NCBI RefSeq assembly: GCF_004117935.1
Contig: NZ_SDOY01000113.1
Span: forward strand, 84,977 to 148,976
From: Streptomyces roseicoloratus
Lineage (GTDB): Bacteria; Actinomycetota; Actinomycetes; Streptomycetales; Streptomycetaceae
Reading direction: 5' to 3'
Length of the DNA stretch: 64,000 nt
Below, piece after piece: positions 46,018-54,073 of the stretch. The number at the start of each line of letters is the position of its first letter. The stretch's first letter is position 1. The notes below the pieces were generated by a model. It was not told the origin of the DNA, did not search any database, and saw nothing but the letters and a program-made list of their open reading frames with translations. A program made the position numbers and the translations under genes.

Positions 46018-48624
46018 CTACCTCCGCATCACGACCGGCTCGTGCCGGCGCAGCAGCCGGGACACGACCAGACCGAGGACGACACACAGCACCACCAGCA
46101 TGCCCATGTCGAAGAGCCAGGCGCCCGCGGAGTGGTCCATCAGCGGGTCGGCGGTCTTCTCGCCCGGCACCGTCGCACCGATGTCGATCGTCGCGCCCAT
46201 CGCCGCGAACGCCCACCGCGACGGCACGAGCCACGCCAGCTGCTCCAGGACCGGCGTGCCGCTCACCTGGAGCAGCGCGCCGCAGAACACCACCTGCACG
46301 ATGGCGAGGAGGACGAGCAGCGGCATCGTCACCTCCTCCTTGCTCACCAGCGCGGAGACGAACAGGCCGAGCATCATCGCCGTGAACGCGAGCAGCGCGA
46401 CGGCGAGCGTCAGTTCCACGAGCGGCGGCATCAGCACGCCGCTGCCGTCGCCCGGCACGTTCAGCGGCACGCCGATCAGCGCCACCAGCGTCAGGACCAC
46501 CGCCTGCACCACCGTGATCAGGCCGAGGACCAGGATCTTGGACATCAGATACGCGGAACGCGACAGGCCGACGGCTCTCTCACGGCGGTAGATCGTGCGT
46601 TCCTTGACCAGCTCGCGCACCGCGTTCGCCGCGCCCGTCAGGACGCCGCCCACGCACAGGATCAGGAGCACGTTCAGCGTCGACTCGGGGTTGAGGCTGC
46701 CCTCCGACAGGGCCCGGGCCATGGCACCCATGACGAAGGGCAGCGCCACCATGATGGCCAGGAAGGTGCGGTCGGCTGACAGTGCCGCCGCGTACCGCCG
46801 GACGAGGGTACGGACCTGGGAGCCCCAGCTCTGCGCCTTCGGCGGCGGGGCCGGCCCGGGCTCCGCCGGACCAACGGCGACCGGCGCCGGTCCCGGCCGT
46901 ACGGAGGGGTCGTCGATGTACTGCCGGTGGAAGCGCGAGGTCCGGTACTGGCCCGCCCAGTCGCGTGCGCGGTCGTTCTCGAACGCCTCGAACGCCTCCG
47001 GCCACTGCGCGAAGCCGAAGAAGTCCAGGCTGTCGGCGGGCGGGCCGTAGTACGCGACCCGGCCGCCGGGCGCCAGTACCAGCAGCCGGTCGCACACGTC
47101 GAGGCTCAGCACGCTGTGGGTGACGACGATGACCGTCCGCCCGTCGTCGGCGAGACCGCGCAGCATGTGCATCACCGAGCGGTCCATGCCCGGGTCCAGG
47201 CCGGAGGTCGGCTCGTCGAGGAAGAGCAGCGAGGGTTTCGTCAGCAGCTCCAGGGCCACGCTCACGCGTTTGCGCTGGCCGCCGGAGAGGCTGTGGATCG
47301 GCTGCCCGGCCCGCTCCTCGAGCCCCAGCTCCGTGATCACCTCGTCCACCCGGGCCCGCCGCTCCGCGGGCGCCGTGTCCTCGGGGAAGCGCAGCTCGGC
47401 GGCGTAACCGAGGGCCCGGCGGACGGTCAGCTGGAGGTGCAGGATGTCGTCCTGGGGGACGAGCCCGATGCGCTGGCGGAGCTCGGCGTAGTCGCGGTAG
47501 AGGTCACGCCCGTCGTAGAGGACGGTGCCGCGGTCGGCGGGCCGCTGCCCCGTGAGGGCGCCGAGCAGGGTCGACTTGCCCGCGCCGGACGGGCCGACGA
47601 CCGCCAGCAGGCACTTCTGCCCGACGGGGAAGGACACGTCGTCGAGGAGGGTCTTGTGGCCGTGGTCGACGGTCACGGCGAGCCGCTGCACGTCGAGGGA
47701 GACCTCGCCGGTGTCGGTGAACTCGACCAGGCTGGCGCCGATCAGGCAGTACGCGCGGTGGCCGATGCCGACGATGTCCTCGGGGGTCACCCGTGCCTCG
47801 CCGACCGGACGGCCGTTGAGGAAGGTGCCGTTGTGGCTGCCGAGGTCACGGATCCAGTACGTGCCGTCCGGCGCCGCCCGCAGCTCGGCGTGACGGCGCG
47901 AGACGGTCAGGTCGTCGACGACGAGGTCGTTGTCGGGCGCGCGGCCGATCAGGATGCTGCGCACCGGCAGGGGCCGCACGGACGTCGGCTGCCGGAAGGT
48001 CCCGGTGAGGGCGGGGTACGAGACGGAGGAGGGCCGGGGCGGACCGCTCCCGGCGGGCGCGGGCGCGGGCGCGGATGAGGCTGCTGGGGCCGACGGCGGT
48101 GCCGGTGCCGGTGCTGGTTGTGGGGCCGGCGGCGCTGGGGGCGGTGGCGGTGCGGCTTCCGGCGGCGCTGCCGGGGCCGGCTCGGGCGGTGTGGCCGGGG
48201 GCGCCTGCTGCGCTTCGGGTGCGGGCGGTGCATGACCCGTCCGGGGCTGTGCCTGATCCGTCCGCCCCGCCTGTCGCGCCGCTTCCTGCCCGTCCGGAGC
48301 CGGACCCGCCGGGAGCAGCATGGCACGGGGGCCGTCCAGGGGGTGCCCGAAGCGGATGATCGTGCCAGGGCCGACCGTGCTGAGGGCCACCCGGTGGTCG
48401 TCGGCGAAGGTGCCGTTGGTGCTGCCCTCGTCTTCGAGCGTCCAGTGGCCGCCGACCGCCCGCAGGATCGCGTGGTGCCAGGACGTCCGGGCGTCGGCGA
48501 GGACGACATCGCTGGTGGGGTCGCGTCCGATGCGATAGACGCGACCCGGGTTCATCACGGTCGCGTCCCCGTTGATCTCGAGGACCAGCTCGGGCGCGAC
48601 GGGCGCGCCGGGACGCTCTCCCAT
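46018..48624 (-). CDS. FHA-FHA ABC transporter (ABCG-like half-exporter), Rv1747-like
   Basis: An 868-residue fusion. The first FHA domain is at about 23-92 (RVYRIGRDPTSDVVLADART, SWHHAIL, then STNGTF) and a second at 218-290 (ILIGRAPDNDLVVDDLT, SRRHAEL, then SHNGTFLNG), separated by a 95-residue Pro/Ala linker. The nucleotide-binding domain has Walker A GPSGAGKS (344-351), signature LSGGQ (446-450) and Walker B LLFLDEP (466-472). The C-terminal ABC2 membrane domain has six hydrophobic helices (FLAIMVALPFVMGAMARAL, then LNVLLILCVGGVLTGAANAV). This is the layout of mycobacterial Rv1747, whose FHA domains read phosphothreonines of PknF. Here a kinase follows in the same operon. The exported substrate is unknown, possibly a lipid or glycolipid. 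Confidence 0.92.
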   Translation of the reverse strand: MGERPGAPVAPELVLEINGDATVMNPGRVYRIGRDPTSDVVLADARTSWHHAILRAVGGHWTLEDEGSTNGTFADDHRVALSTVGPGTIIRFGHPLDGPRAMLLPAGPAPDGQEAARQAGRTDQAQPRTGHAPPAPEAQQAPPATPPEPAPAAPPEAAPPPPPAPPAPQPAPAPAPPSAPAASSAPAPAPAGSGPPRPSSVSYPALTGTFRQPTSVRPLPVRSILIGRAPDNDLVVDDLTVSRRHAELRAAPDGTYWIRDLGSHNGTFLNGRPVGEARVTPEDIVGIGHRAYCLIGASLVEFTDTGEVSLDVQRLAVTVDHGHKTLLDDVSFPVGQKCLLAVVGPSGAGKSTLLGALTGQRPADRGTVLYDGRDLYRDYAELRQRIGLVPQDDILHLQLTVRRALGYAAELRFPEDTAPAERRARVDEVITELGLEERAGQPIHSLSGGQRKRVSVALELLTKPSLLFLDEPTSGLDPGMDRSVMHMLRGLADDGRTVIVVTHSVLSLDVCDRLLVLAPGGRVAYYGPPADSLDFFGFAQWPEAFEAFENDRARDWAGQYRTSRFHRQYIDDPSVRPGPAPVAVGPAEPGPAPPPKAQSWGSQVRTLVRRYAAALSADRTFLAIMVALPFVMGAMARALSEGSLNPESTLNVLLILCVGGVLTGAANAVRELVKERTIYRRERAVGLSRSAYLMSKILVLGLITVVQAVVLTLVALIGVPLNVPGDGSGVLMPPLVELTLAVALLAFTAMMLGLFVSALVSKEEVTMPLLVLLAIVQVVFCGALLQVSGTPVLEQLAWLVPSRWAFAAMGATIDIGATVPGEKTADPLMDHSAGAWLFDMGMLVVLCVVLGLVVSRLLRRHEPVVMRR

Positions 48625-48918
48625 GCGTTGATCCTAACGTCGCGCGCCGCCGCCCGCCCGGGCGGGCGGAAGGACTCACGGGACGACGCGGGGGCGGTGG
48701 AACCCGGCCGGATGGGGGCGCGGGGCGCCGGTATCGTGGGCGGCCGGCCGGGCCGGGGGAGGGGTCGGACCGGGCCCGTCGGGCCCGCACGCCGCGACCG
48801 GACGGCGCGCCGACCCGGACGCGCCGACCGGGAGACACCACCGCCCCCACCCGGCACCGCACCCGGCCACGGCCCCGGCCCGCGGCCACGGCCCTGACCC
48901 GCGGCCCCGGCCACGGTT

Positions 48919-48966
48919 CACGCGCACGAGCACGCCCATGACCACGCCCACGCCCATGACCACGAC
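48919..48966. repeat. Tandem CAC/CAT-rich repeat before the TetR gene; rest of the gap has no gene
   Basis: Repeats of the type CACGCCCATGACCAC (48919-48966) give alternating His/Ala/Asp codons in one frame but that frame has no start and is blocked upstream at 48895. The 365-nt gap (48625-48989) otherwise holds GC-rich DNA with no gene that I can support, presumably promoters of the divergent exporter and TetR genes. Confidence 0.6.
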
Positions 48967-48989
48967 CGCGCAGCAGGAGGAACCCACCC

Positions 48990-49619
48990 GTGTCCAAAGG
49001 TGTCGCCCAGAGCCGTTCCCGTACCCGCGCGGCCCTCCTGCGGGCGGCCCTGGAGACCTTCGCCGAGCACGGGTTCCACGCCACGTCGATCGAGCAGATC
49101 TGCGAGCGCGCAGGCTTCACGCGCGGCGCGTACTACTCGAACTTCGCGAGCAAGGAAGAGCTCTTCCTCGCGCTCTTCGACGAGCACGGCGACCGGATCG
49201 TGCGGCGCCTCGCCGAGGCGATCGACGCGCTCGGGCCCGAGGACCACACGCCGGAGCGGCTCGCCCGACTCGCCTCGCGGGTCGAGCCGGACGAGCGCGA
49301 CTGGTACCTGGTCAGCACGGAGTTCACCCTCCACGCCATCCGCGACCGGCAGGCGGCGTGGGTGCTCGCCCGGCACGACGCCCGACTCCGGGCGGAGATC
49401 GCCCGGGGCCTCGAACGGGTGCTGAGCCGGGCCGGACGCGAACTCACCGTGGACGCCGACCGGTTCGCCCGGCTGATCGTCGCCCTGCGCGAAGGCGGCC
49501 TCGCGCAGAGCTACGTCGAACCCTCCGAGCTCCCGCCAGGAACCCTGGAAGGCGCCTTCCTGGCGCCGCTGCTGGAGTCCGTGACCCGGCCCGCCGCCCC
49601 CCGTCCCGACGAGCGGTAG
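48990..49619 (+). CDS. TetR/AcrR-family transcriptional regulator
   Basis: A 209-residue regulator. The DNA-binding helix-turn-helix is at 10-60: SRTRAALLRAALETFAEHGF, then HATSIEQICERAGFTRGAYY and SNFASKEELFLAL, with the FTRGAYYSNF recognition helix of the family. The ligand domain (residues 65-209) is not conserved. GTG 48990 has AGGAGG at 48975-48980. It is divergent from the FHA-ABC exporter gene and could regulate it, since TetR regulators often control adjacent transport genes, or its target may be elsewhere. It converges on the DUF3626 gene with 11 nt between the stops. Confidence 0.93.
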   Translation: MSKGVAQSRSRTRAALLRAALETFAEHGFHATSIEQICERAGFTRGAYYSNFASKEELFLALFDEHGDRIVRRLAEAIDALGPEDHTPERLARLASRVEPDERDWYLVSTEFTLHAIRDRQAAWVLARHDARLRAEIARGLERVLSRAGRELTVDADRFARLIVALREGGLAQSYVEPSELPPGTLEGAFLAPLLESVTRPAAPRPDER

Positions 49620-49630
49620 GACCGGTCGGC

Positions 49631-50446
49631 TCACACCCGCGGAGCCCCGAACCTGGCCAGCAGGTGCCAGACGCGCTTCACGTCCTGCCGGTCGTGCCGC
49701 CCCGACTCGGCCGCCTCCTGCACGATCCGCGGGTCCAGCCACCCGTCCACGGCCAGCGCGGCGCCCAGCTCCACGTACCGCGGTCCCCGGAAGTCGGGAT
49801 GCCGCCGCAGCTCGGCGACGGAAAGCCGGAAGCCGGCGTGCCACTCCACGGCGCAGGGCAGCCTGCGGGCGGCGGCCTCCACCTCCGTGCCGCGGAACGA
49901 GGGGTCGAGCACCAGCGCCTCCACGTCCGCGCCGATCTCGACCCGCCCGTGCACCTGCGCCTCGACGTAGTCGTCGAGCGCGTCCTGGCCGTCGGCGAGG
50001 GCGAGCTCGATCAGTGCGGCCGCCCGCTCCGCGACGCCGAAGTGCTCGGGCTCCAGGAAGCTGTCCGGATAGCAGAAGGTCGTACGGGCGAGGGTGGCGG
50101 GCGTGAGCCGCAGGTGGGCGGAGCCGAACCGGGGCGCGGCCCCGTACGGCCTGCGGCGGTGGTCCAGCGCCCCGTACACCGGCCGCTCGTGCGGCGGGGC
50201 GTCGTCGTAGGCGCCGCCGAAGATCCGGCTCTCCCAGCGCCAGCGGTCGCCGCCGGGGCGCGCGGTGAGCCCGCCGTTGCCGGTGCCGGTGACGAACTGC
50301 GAGCGGTAGACCCCGTCCTCGGCGAGCCGGTCGAGGAAGGTGGGATGGAAGTTGAGGGTCACGCGAAGGCTGGGGTCGACCGGGCCGCCCGTGGCGCGGG
50401 CGGAGACGTGGGCGAGGGCGCGGCGGGGCCGGGGCAAGAGATCCAT
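49631..50446 (-). CDS. DUF3626 protein
   Basis: A 271-residue protein matching DUF3626: VTLNFHPTFLDRLAEDGVYR, then SQFVTGTGNGGLTARPGGDR and WESRIFGGAYDDAP, followed by YVEAQVHGRVEIGADVEALV. The family is widespread in bacteria and annotated without a function. ATG 50446 is the usual start of relatives (MDLLPRP, then a ~20-residue linker), though no ribosome binding site is evident. It is divergent from the ThuA gene and separated by 126 nt, with a LacI-type operator between them. Confidence 0.85.
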   Translation of the reverse strand: MDLLPRPRRALAHVSARATGGPVDPSLRVTLNFHPTFLDRLAEDGVYRSQFVTGTGNGGLTARPGGDRWRWESRIFGGAYDDAPPHERPVYGALDHRRRPYGAAPRFGSAHLRLTPATLARTTFCYPDSFLEPEHFGVAERAAALIELALADGQDALDDYVEAQVHGRVEIGADVEALVLDPSFRGTEVEAAARRLPCAVEWHAGFRLSVAELRRHPDFRGPRYVELGAALAVDGWLDPRIVQEAAESGRHDRQDVKRVWHLLARFGAPRV

Positions 50447-50507
50447 GGCGCAGTCTGACGCAGGTCGGGACCTTGCGGCAGCCGGTTTTCGCTCGCTACG
50501 GTCAGTG

Positions 50508-50523
50508 CAGAAAGCGCTTGCTG
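50508..50523. promoter_or_regulatory. LacI-type operator before the ThuA gene
   Basis: CAGAAAGCGCTTGCTG is a 16-bp palindrome with one mismatched pair around AAGCGCTT, the core of operators for LacI-family sugar regulators. It lies 50-65 nt before the ThuA start, in the divergent region with DUF3626. The regulator is not in the window. Confidence 0.6.
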
Positions 50524-50572
50524 ACGGCGGCGCTTGGACTCGGGGACACCGACGGCAGGGGAGTGGCGGCAC

Positions 50573-51250
50573 GTGCGCAGCAGCAAGGGGAGGGACGTCC
50601 TCGTCTTCACCCGTACCGCCGGATACCGCCACGACTCGATACCCGCCGGGGCCGCCGCGCTCGCCGGACTCGCCGTCGCGGCCGGGCTCACCGCCGAGAC
50701 CACCGAGGACCCCGCCGCGTTCGCGCCGGACCGGCTGGACCGGTGTGCCGCCGTCGTGCTCCTCTCCACCACCGGGACCGTCCTCACCGACGCGGGCCGC
50801 GCCGCCTTCGAGGCGTACGTGCGGCGCGGCGGCGGTCTCCTCGCCGTCCACGCCGCCGCCAACGCCGAGCCCGACTGGCCCTTCTACGGCGAACTCCTCG
50901 GCACCCGCTTCGCCGGTCACCCGCCGCTCCAGCCCGGCACCGTGTGCGTCGACGACCCCGCCCACCCGGCCACCGCCCCGCTGCCCGCACGCTGGTCCTG
51001 GACGGACGAGTGGTACGAGTACGCCACCCATCCCCGGGCCTCCGGCGTCCACGTCCTCGCCCGCGCCGACGAGGCCGGCTACCAGGGCGGCACCCTCGGC
51101 GCCGACCATCCCCTGGTCTGGTGCCGGGAGGCCGCGCCCGACCGCGGCCGGGTCCTGTTCACCGCCCTCGGCCACGCCACCGAGGCGTACGCCGACCCCG
51201 TCTTCCGCGCCCACCTGGCGGGCGCGCTCCAGTGGGTGACCGGCTTCTGA
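50573..51250 (+). CDS. ThuA-domain protein
   Basis: A 225-residue member of the ThuA family (class I glutamine amidotransferase-like fold). RDVLVFTRTAGYRHDSIPAG opens the domain and LLAVHAAANAEPDWPFYGEL is the central motif, with GTRFAGHPPLQ and VLARADEAGYQGGTLGADHP following. LFTALGHATEAYADPVFRAH ends it. ThuA-type proteins act in trehalose and other carbohydrate metabolism; the family may hydrolyse or isomerise sugar derivatives. I use GTG 50573 with GGGGAG upstream; the frame extends to a TTG at 50534 with no binding site. The LacI-type operator supports a sugar-linked role. Confidence 0.87.
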   Translation: MRSSKGRDVLVFTRTAGYRHDSIPAGAAALAGLAVAAGLTAETTEDPAAFAPDRLDRCAAVVLLSTTGTVLTDAGRAAFEAYVRRGGGLLAVHAAANAEPDWPFYGELLGTRFAGHPPLQPGTVCVDDPAHPATAPLPARWSWTDEWYEYATHPRASGVHVLARADEAGYQGGTLGADHPLVWCREAAPDRGRVLFTALGHATEAYADPVFRAHLAGALQWVTGF

Positions 51251-51385
51251 CCGGCCGCCGGGCGGTGTGGTGTGCCGTTCGCCGTCACCCCGCCGCCCCG
51301 CCCCGATTTGCGGGCCGCGCCCCGCGGCGGAAGGTTGACCGTGGGGGAGCCTGCGGACCGGGGCTCCAGGTCAGGAGGAGACGAC

Positions 51386-52777
51386 ATGGCAATCGCCACC
51401 GTGAACCCGGCGACCGGCGAGACACTGCGAACGTACGAGGGCCACGGCCCCGCCGAGGTCGAGCGGCGCGTCGACGCCGCCCACGAGGCCTTCCGCCAGT
51501 ACCGCACCACGTCCTTCGCCGAGCGCGCCCGGCTCATGAAGGCCGCCGCGGCCCTCCTCGACGAGGACGCCGAGGACATCGCCCGCACGATGACCACCGA
51601 GATGGGCAAGCCGATCGTCGCCGCCCGCGCCGAGGCGGCCAAGTGCGCCAAGGCCATGCGCTGGTACGCCGAGCACGCCGAGGCACTGCTGGCCGACGAG
51701 CACCCCACCGAGCACGACGTCCAGGACTCCGGCGCCGACCTCGCCCGCGTCCACTACCGTCCGCTCGGCCCGGTCCTCGCCGTCATGCCGTGGAACTTCC
51801 CGCTGTGGCAGGTGATCCGCTTCGCCGCCCCCGCGCTGATGGCCGGCAACACCGGACTCCTCAAGCACGCCTCCAACGTGCCGCAGACCGCCCTCTACCT
51901 CGGAGACCTGTTCCGCCGCGCCGGATTCCCGGCAGGCTGCTTCCAGACGCTCCTCATCGGTTCCGGCGCCGTCGAGGGCGTCCTGCGCGACCCCCGGATC
52001 GCCGCCGCGACCCTCACCGGCAGCGAAGGAGCCGGCCGCTCGGTCGCCGCGATCGCCGGCGACGAGGTCAAGAAGACCGTCCTGGAGCTGGGCGGCAGCG
52101 ACCCGTACATCGTCATGCCCTCCGCCGACCTGCCCCGGGCCGTGAAGACCGCCGTCACCGCCCGCGTGCAGAACAACGGCCAGTCCTGCATCGCCGCCAA
52201 GCGCTTCATCGTCCACCAGGACGTCTACGACGACTTCGCCGAGCGCTTCACCGCCGCCATGAACGCCCTCACCGTCGGCGACCCCCTGGACGACGACACC
52301 GACGTCGGACCGCTCGCCACCGAGCAGGGCCGCGCCGACCTGGAGGAGCTCGTCGACGACGCCATGGCCAAGGGCGCCACCGCCCTGTGCGGCGGCAGCC
52401 GCCCGTCCGAGCTGCCCCGCGGCTGGTTCTACCGTCCCACCGTGCTCACCGGCATCACGCCGCAGATGCGCGTGCACCGCGAGGAGACCTTCGGGCCCGT
52501 CGCGACCCTGTACCCGGTCGGCGACATCGAGGAGGCCATCGCCGTCGCCAACGACTCGCCGTTCGGCCTGAGTTCGAACGTCTGGACCCGTCGGGACGAG
52601 GACGTCGCCTTCTTCGTCCGGGACCTGGAGGCGGGCGGCGTCTTCGTCAACGGCATGACCGCCTCCCACCCCGCGCTGCCGTTCGGCGGCGTGAAGCGCT
52701 CGGGCTACGGCCGCGAGCTCTCCGGCCACGGCATCCGCGAGTTCTGCAACGCCACCACGGTCTGGCAGCGCGCCTGA
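51386..52777 (+). CDS. gabD: NADP-dependent succinate-semialdehyde dehydrogenase
   Basis: A 463-residue aldehyde dehydrogenase. MAIATVNPATGETLRTYEGH at the start and PLGPVLAVMPWNFPLWQVIR are characteristic of the GabD branch. The catalytic glutamate is in VLELGGSDPYIV and the nucleophilic cysteine in QNNGQSCIAAKRFIV. EETFGPVATLYPV and LPFGGVKRSGYGRELSGHGI close the fold. It converts succinic semialdehyde to succinate, using NAD(P). ATG 51386 has AGGAGGAG upstream. It follows the ThuA gene at 135 nt and is probably a separate unit. The APC permease at 20.6-22.1 kb could supply GABA, but nothing links them. Other aldehydes are possible substrates. Confidence 0.9.
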   Translation: MAIATVNPATGETLRTYEGHGPAEVERRVDAAHEAFRQYRTTSFAERARLMKAAAALLDEDAEDIARTMTTEMGKPIVAARAEAAKCAKAMRWYAEHAEALLADEHPTEHDVQDSGADLARVHYRPLGPVLAVMPWNFPLWQVIRFAAPALMAGNTGLLKHASNVPQTALYLGDLFRRAGFPAGCFQTLLIGSGAVEGVLRDPRIAAATLTGSEGAGRSVAAIAGDEVKKTVLELGGSDPYIVMPSADLPRAVKTAVTARVQNNGQSCIAAKRFIVHQDVYDDFAERFTAAMNALTVGDPLDDDTDVGPLATEQGRADLEELVDDAMAKGATALCGGSRPSELPRGWFYRPTVLTGITPQMRVHREETFGPVATLYPVGDIEEAIAVANDSPFGLSSNVWTRRDEDVAFFVRDLEAGGVFVNGMTASHPALPFGGVKRSGYGRELSGHGIREFCNATTVWQRA

Positions 52778-52807
52778 GACCGGGACCCGCCCGGACCCGC
52801 CCGTTCC

Positions 52808-52834
52808 CGGGCCCGTCCTCGGCCGCCGGGCCCG
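52808..52834. terminator. Hairpin between gabD and PHP genes
   Basis: Two copies of CGGGCCCG (52808-52815 and 52827-52834), each self-complementary, form an 8-bp stem with an 11-nt loop between convergent genes. Confidence 0.5.
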
Positions 52835-52855
52835 AAGCTCAGGCCGACCCGGAGC

Positions 52856-53866
52856 TCAGGCCCGCGTCCAGGCGAGGAGTTCGTCCGCCGGCCAGGTGTT
52901 GATCACCCGGTCGGCAGGCACGCCGCACTCCTCCGCCCGCGCGCAGCCGAAGATCTGCCACTCCAGCTGGCCGGGCGCGTGGGCGTCCGTGTCCACCGCG
53001 AAGTACACGCCCGCGGCCACCGCCTGCCGCAGCAGCCTGCGCGGCGGATCGCGCCGCTCCGGCCGGCTGTTGATCTCCACCGCCGTACCCGACTCCGCAC
53101 AGGCCGCGAACACCCGCTCCGCGTCGAACTCCGACTCGGGGCGCAGCCGTCCGCCGCTCACCAGCCGGCCCGTGCAGTGACCGAGCACGTCCATCAGCGG
53201 ATTGCGCACCGCGCGCTCCATCCGCCGGGTCATCGCCCGCGCGTCCATCCGCAGCTTCGAGTGCACCGAGCCGACCACCACGTCCAGCCGGTCGAGGAGC
53301 TCGGGTTCCTGGTCGAGGGAGCCGTCCTCCAGGATGTCGCACTCGATCCCGGTGAGCAGCCGGAACGGCGCCCACTCCTCGTTCAGCCGTGCCACGACGT
53401 CCAGTTGCTCCCGCAGACGTTCCGGCGAGAGGCCGCGCGCCACCTTCAGACTCGGCGAATGGTCGGTCAGGACCGTCCACTCGTGACCGAGCCCGGCCGC
53501 CGTGCGCCCCATGTCCTCGATGGTGCTGCCGCCGTCGGACCAGTCCGAGTGCACGTGGCAGTCGCCGCGCAGCGCCGCCCGCAGCTCCTCGCCGCCGTCC
53601 GCCTCGGGGACCGGGATCTCCCGCTCCAGGTGCTCCAGATACTCCGGCACCCGCCCCGCCAGCGCCTCGCGCACCACGGCCGCCGTCTTCGGGCCGATGC
53701 CCTTCACCGCCTCCAGGGTGCCGGCGGCCGTGCGCCGCGCCACCTCCTCCGCGCCGAGCGCGGTCACGGCCGCGGCCGCCGTACGGAAGGCGCGGACGCG
53801 GTACGTGGGGGCCTGCGAGCGCTCCAGCAGGAACGCGATCCGCTCCAGCGCCGCCACGGGATCCAT
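52856..53866 (-). CDS. PHP-domain phosphoesterase with N-terminal HhH region (PolX-like)
   Basis: A 336-residue protein. The N-terminal ~90 residues match the helix-hairpin-helix part of family X polymerases (AALERIAFLLERSQAPTYRV, then GTLEAVKGIGPKTAAVVREA). From about 105 a PHP (histidinol-phosphatase-like) domain follows: LRGDCHVHSDWSDGGSTIED, LTDHSPSLKVARGLS, LTGIECDILEDGSLD and VGSVHSKLRMD, each carrying histidine or aspartate metal ligands. The nucleotidyltransferase part of PolX is missing, so it is a stand-alone 3'-end-processing or phosphodiesterase candidate rather than a polymerase. ATG 53866 has AAGGTGG upstream. A 54-bp repeat lies between it and the neighbouring phosphatase gene. 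Confidence 0.88.
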   Translation of the reverse strand: MDPVAALERIAFLLERSQAPTYRVRAFRTAAAAVTALGAEEVARRTAAGTLEAVKGIGPKTAAVVREALAGRVPEYLEHLEREIPVPEADGGEELRAALRGDCHVHSDWSDGGSTIEDMGRTAAGLGHEWTVLTDHSPSLKVARGLSPERLREQLDVVARLNEEWAPFRLLTGIECDILEDGSLDQEPELLDRLDVVVGSVHSKLRMDARAMTRRMERAVRNPLMDVLGHCTGRLVSGGRLRPESEFDAERVFAACAESGTAVEINSRPERRDPPRRLLRQAVAAGVYFAVDTDAHAPGQLEWQIFGCARAEECGVPADRVINTWPADELLAWTRA

Positions 53867-53950
53867 CGCCGCACCACCTTTCGTAAACCTGCCGGTCCTC
53901 TGCCCGTTCGTGGGCCGGCCCGTCCATCGGTCGGTCCGTCCGTGGGCCGG

Positions 53951-54073
53951 CCCGTCCGTCACCGCTTCCGTCCGCTCACCCGCCCGCCTCCGTAGGCCCG
54001 CCCACCCGTCCGTCACCGCTTCCGTCCGCTCACCCGCCCGCCTCCGTATGCCCGCCCACCCGTCCGTCCGTCA
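53951..54073. repeat. 54-bp direct tandem repeat, two copies plus part
   Basis: The unit beginning CCCGTCCGTCACCGCTTCCG at 53951 recurs at 54005 with one visible change (TAGG to TATG), and the next start at 54059 is followed by only a short part. Period 54. It lies in the gap of the PHP gene and the phosphatase gene. The adjoining DNA is a mosaic of GTCCGT and GGCCGG repeats. Confidence 0.8.

Noticed and set aside
48895..48990. His-rich reading frame before the TetR gene
   Set aside because: Blocked by a stop at 48895 and without a start codon, so no protein is made from it.
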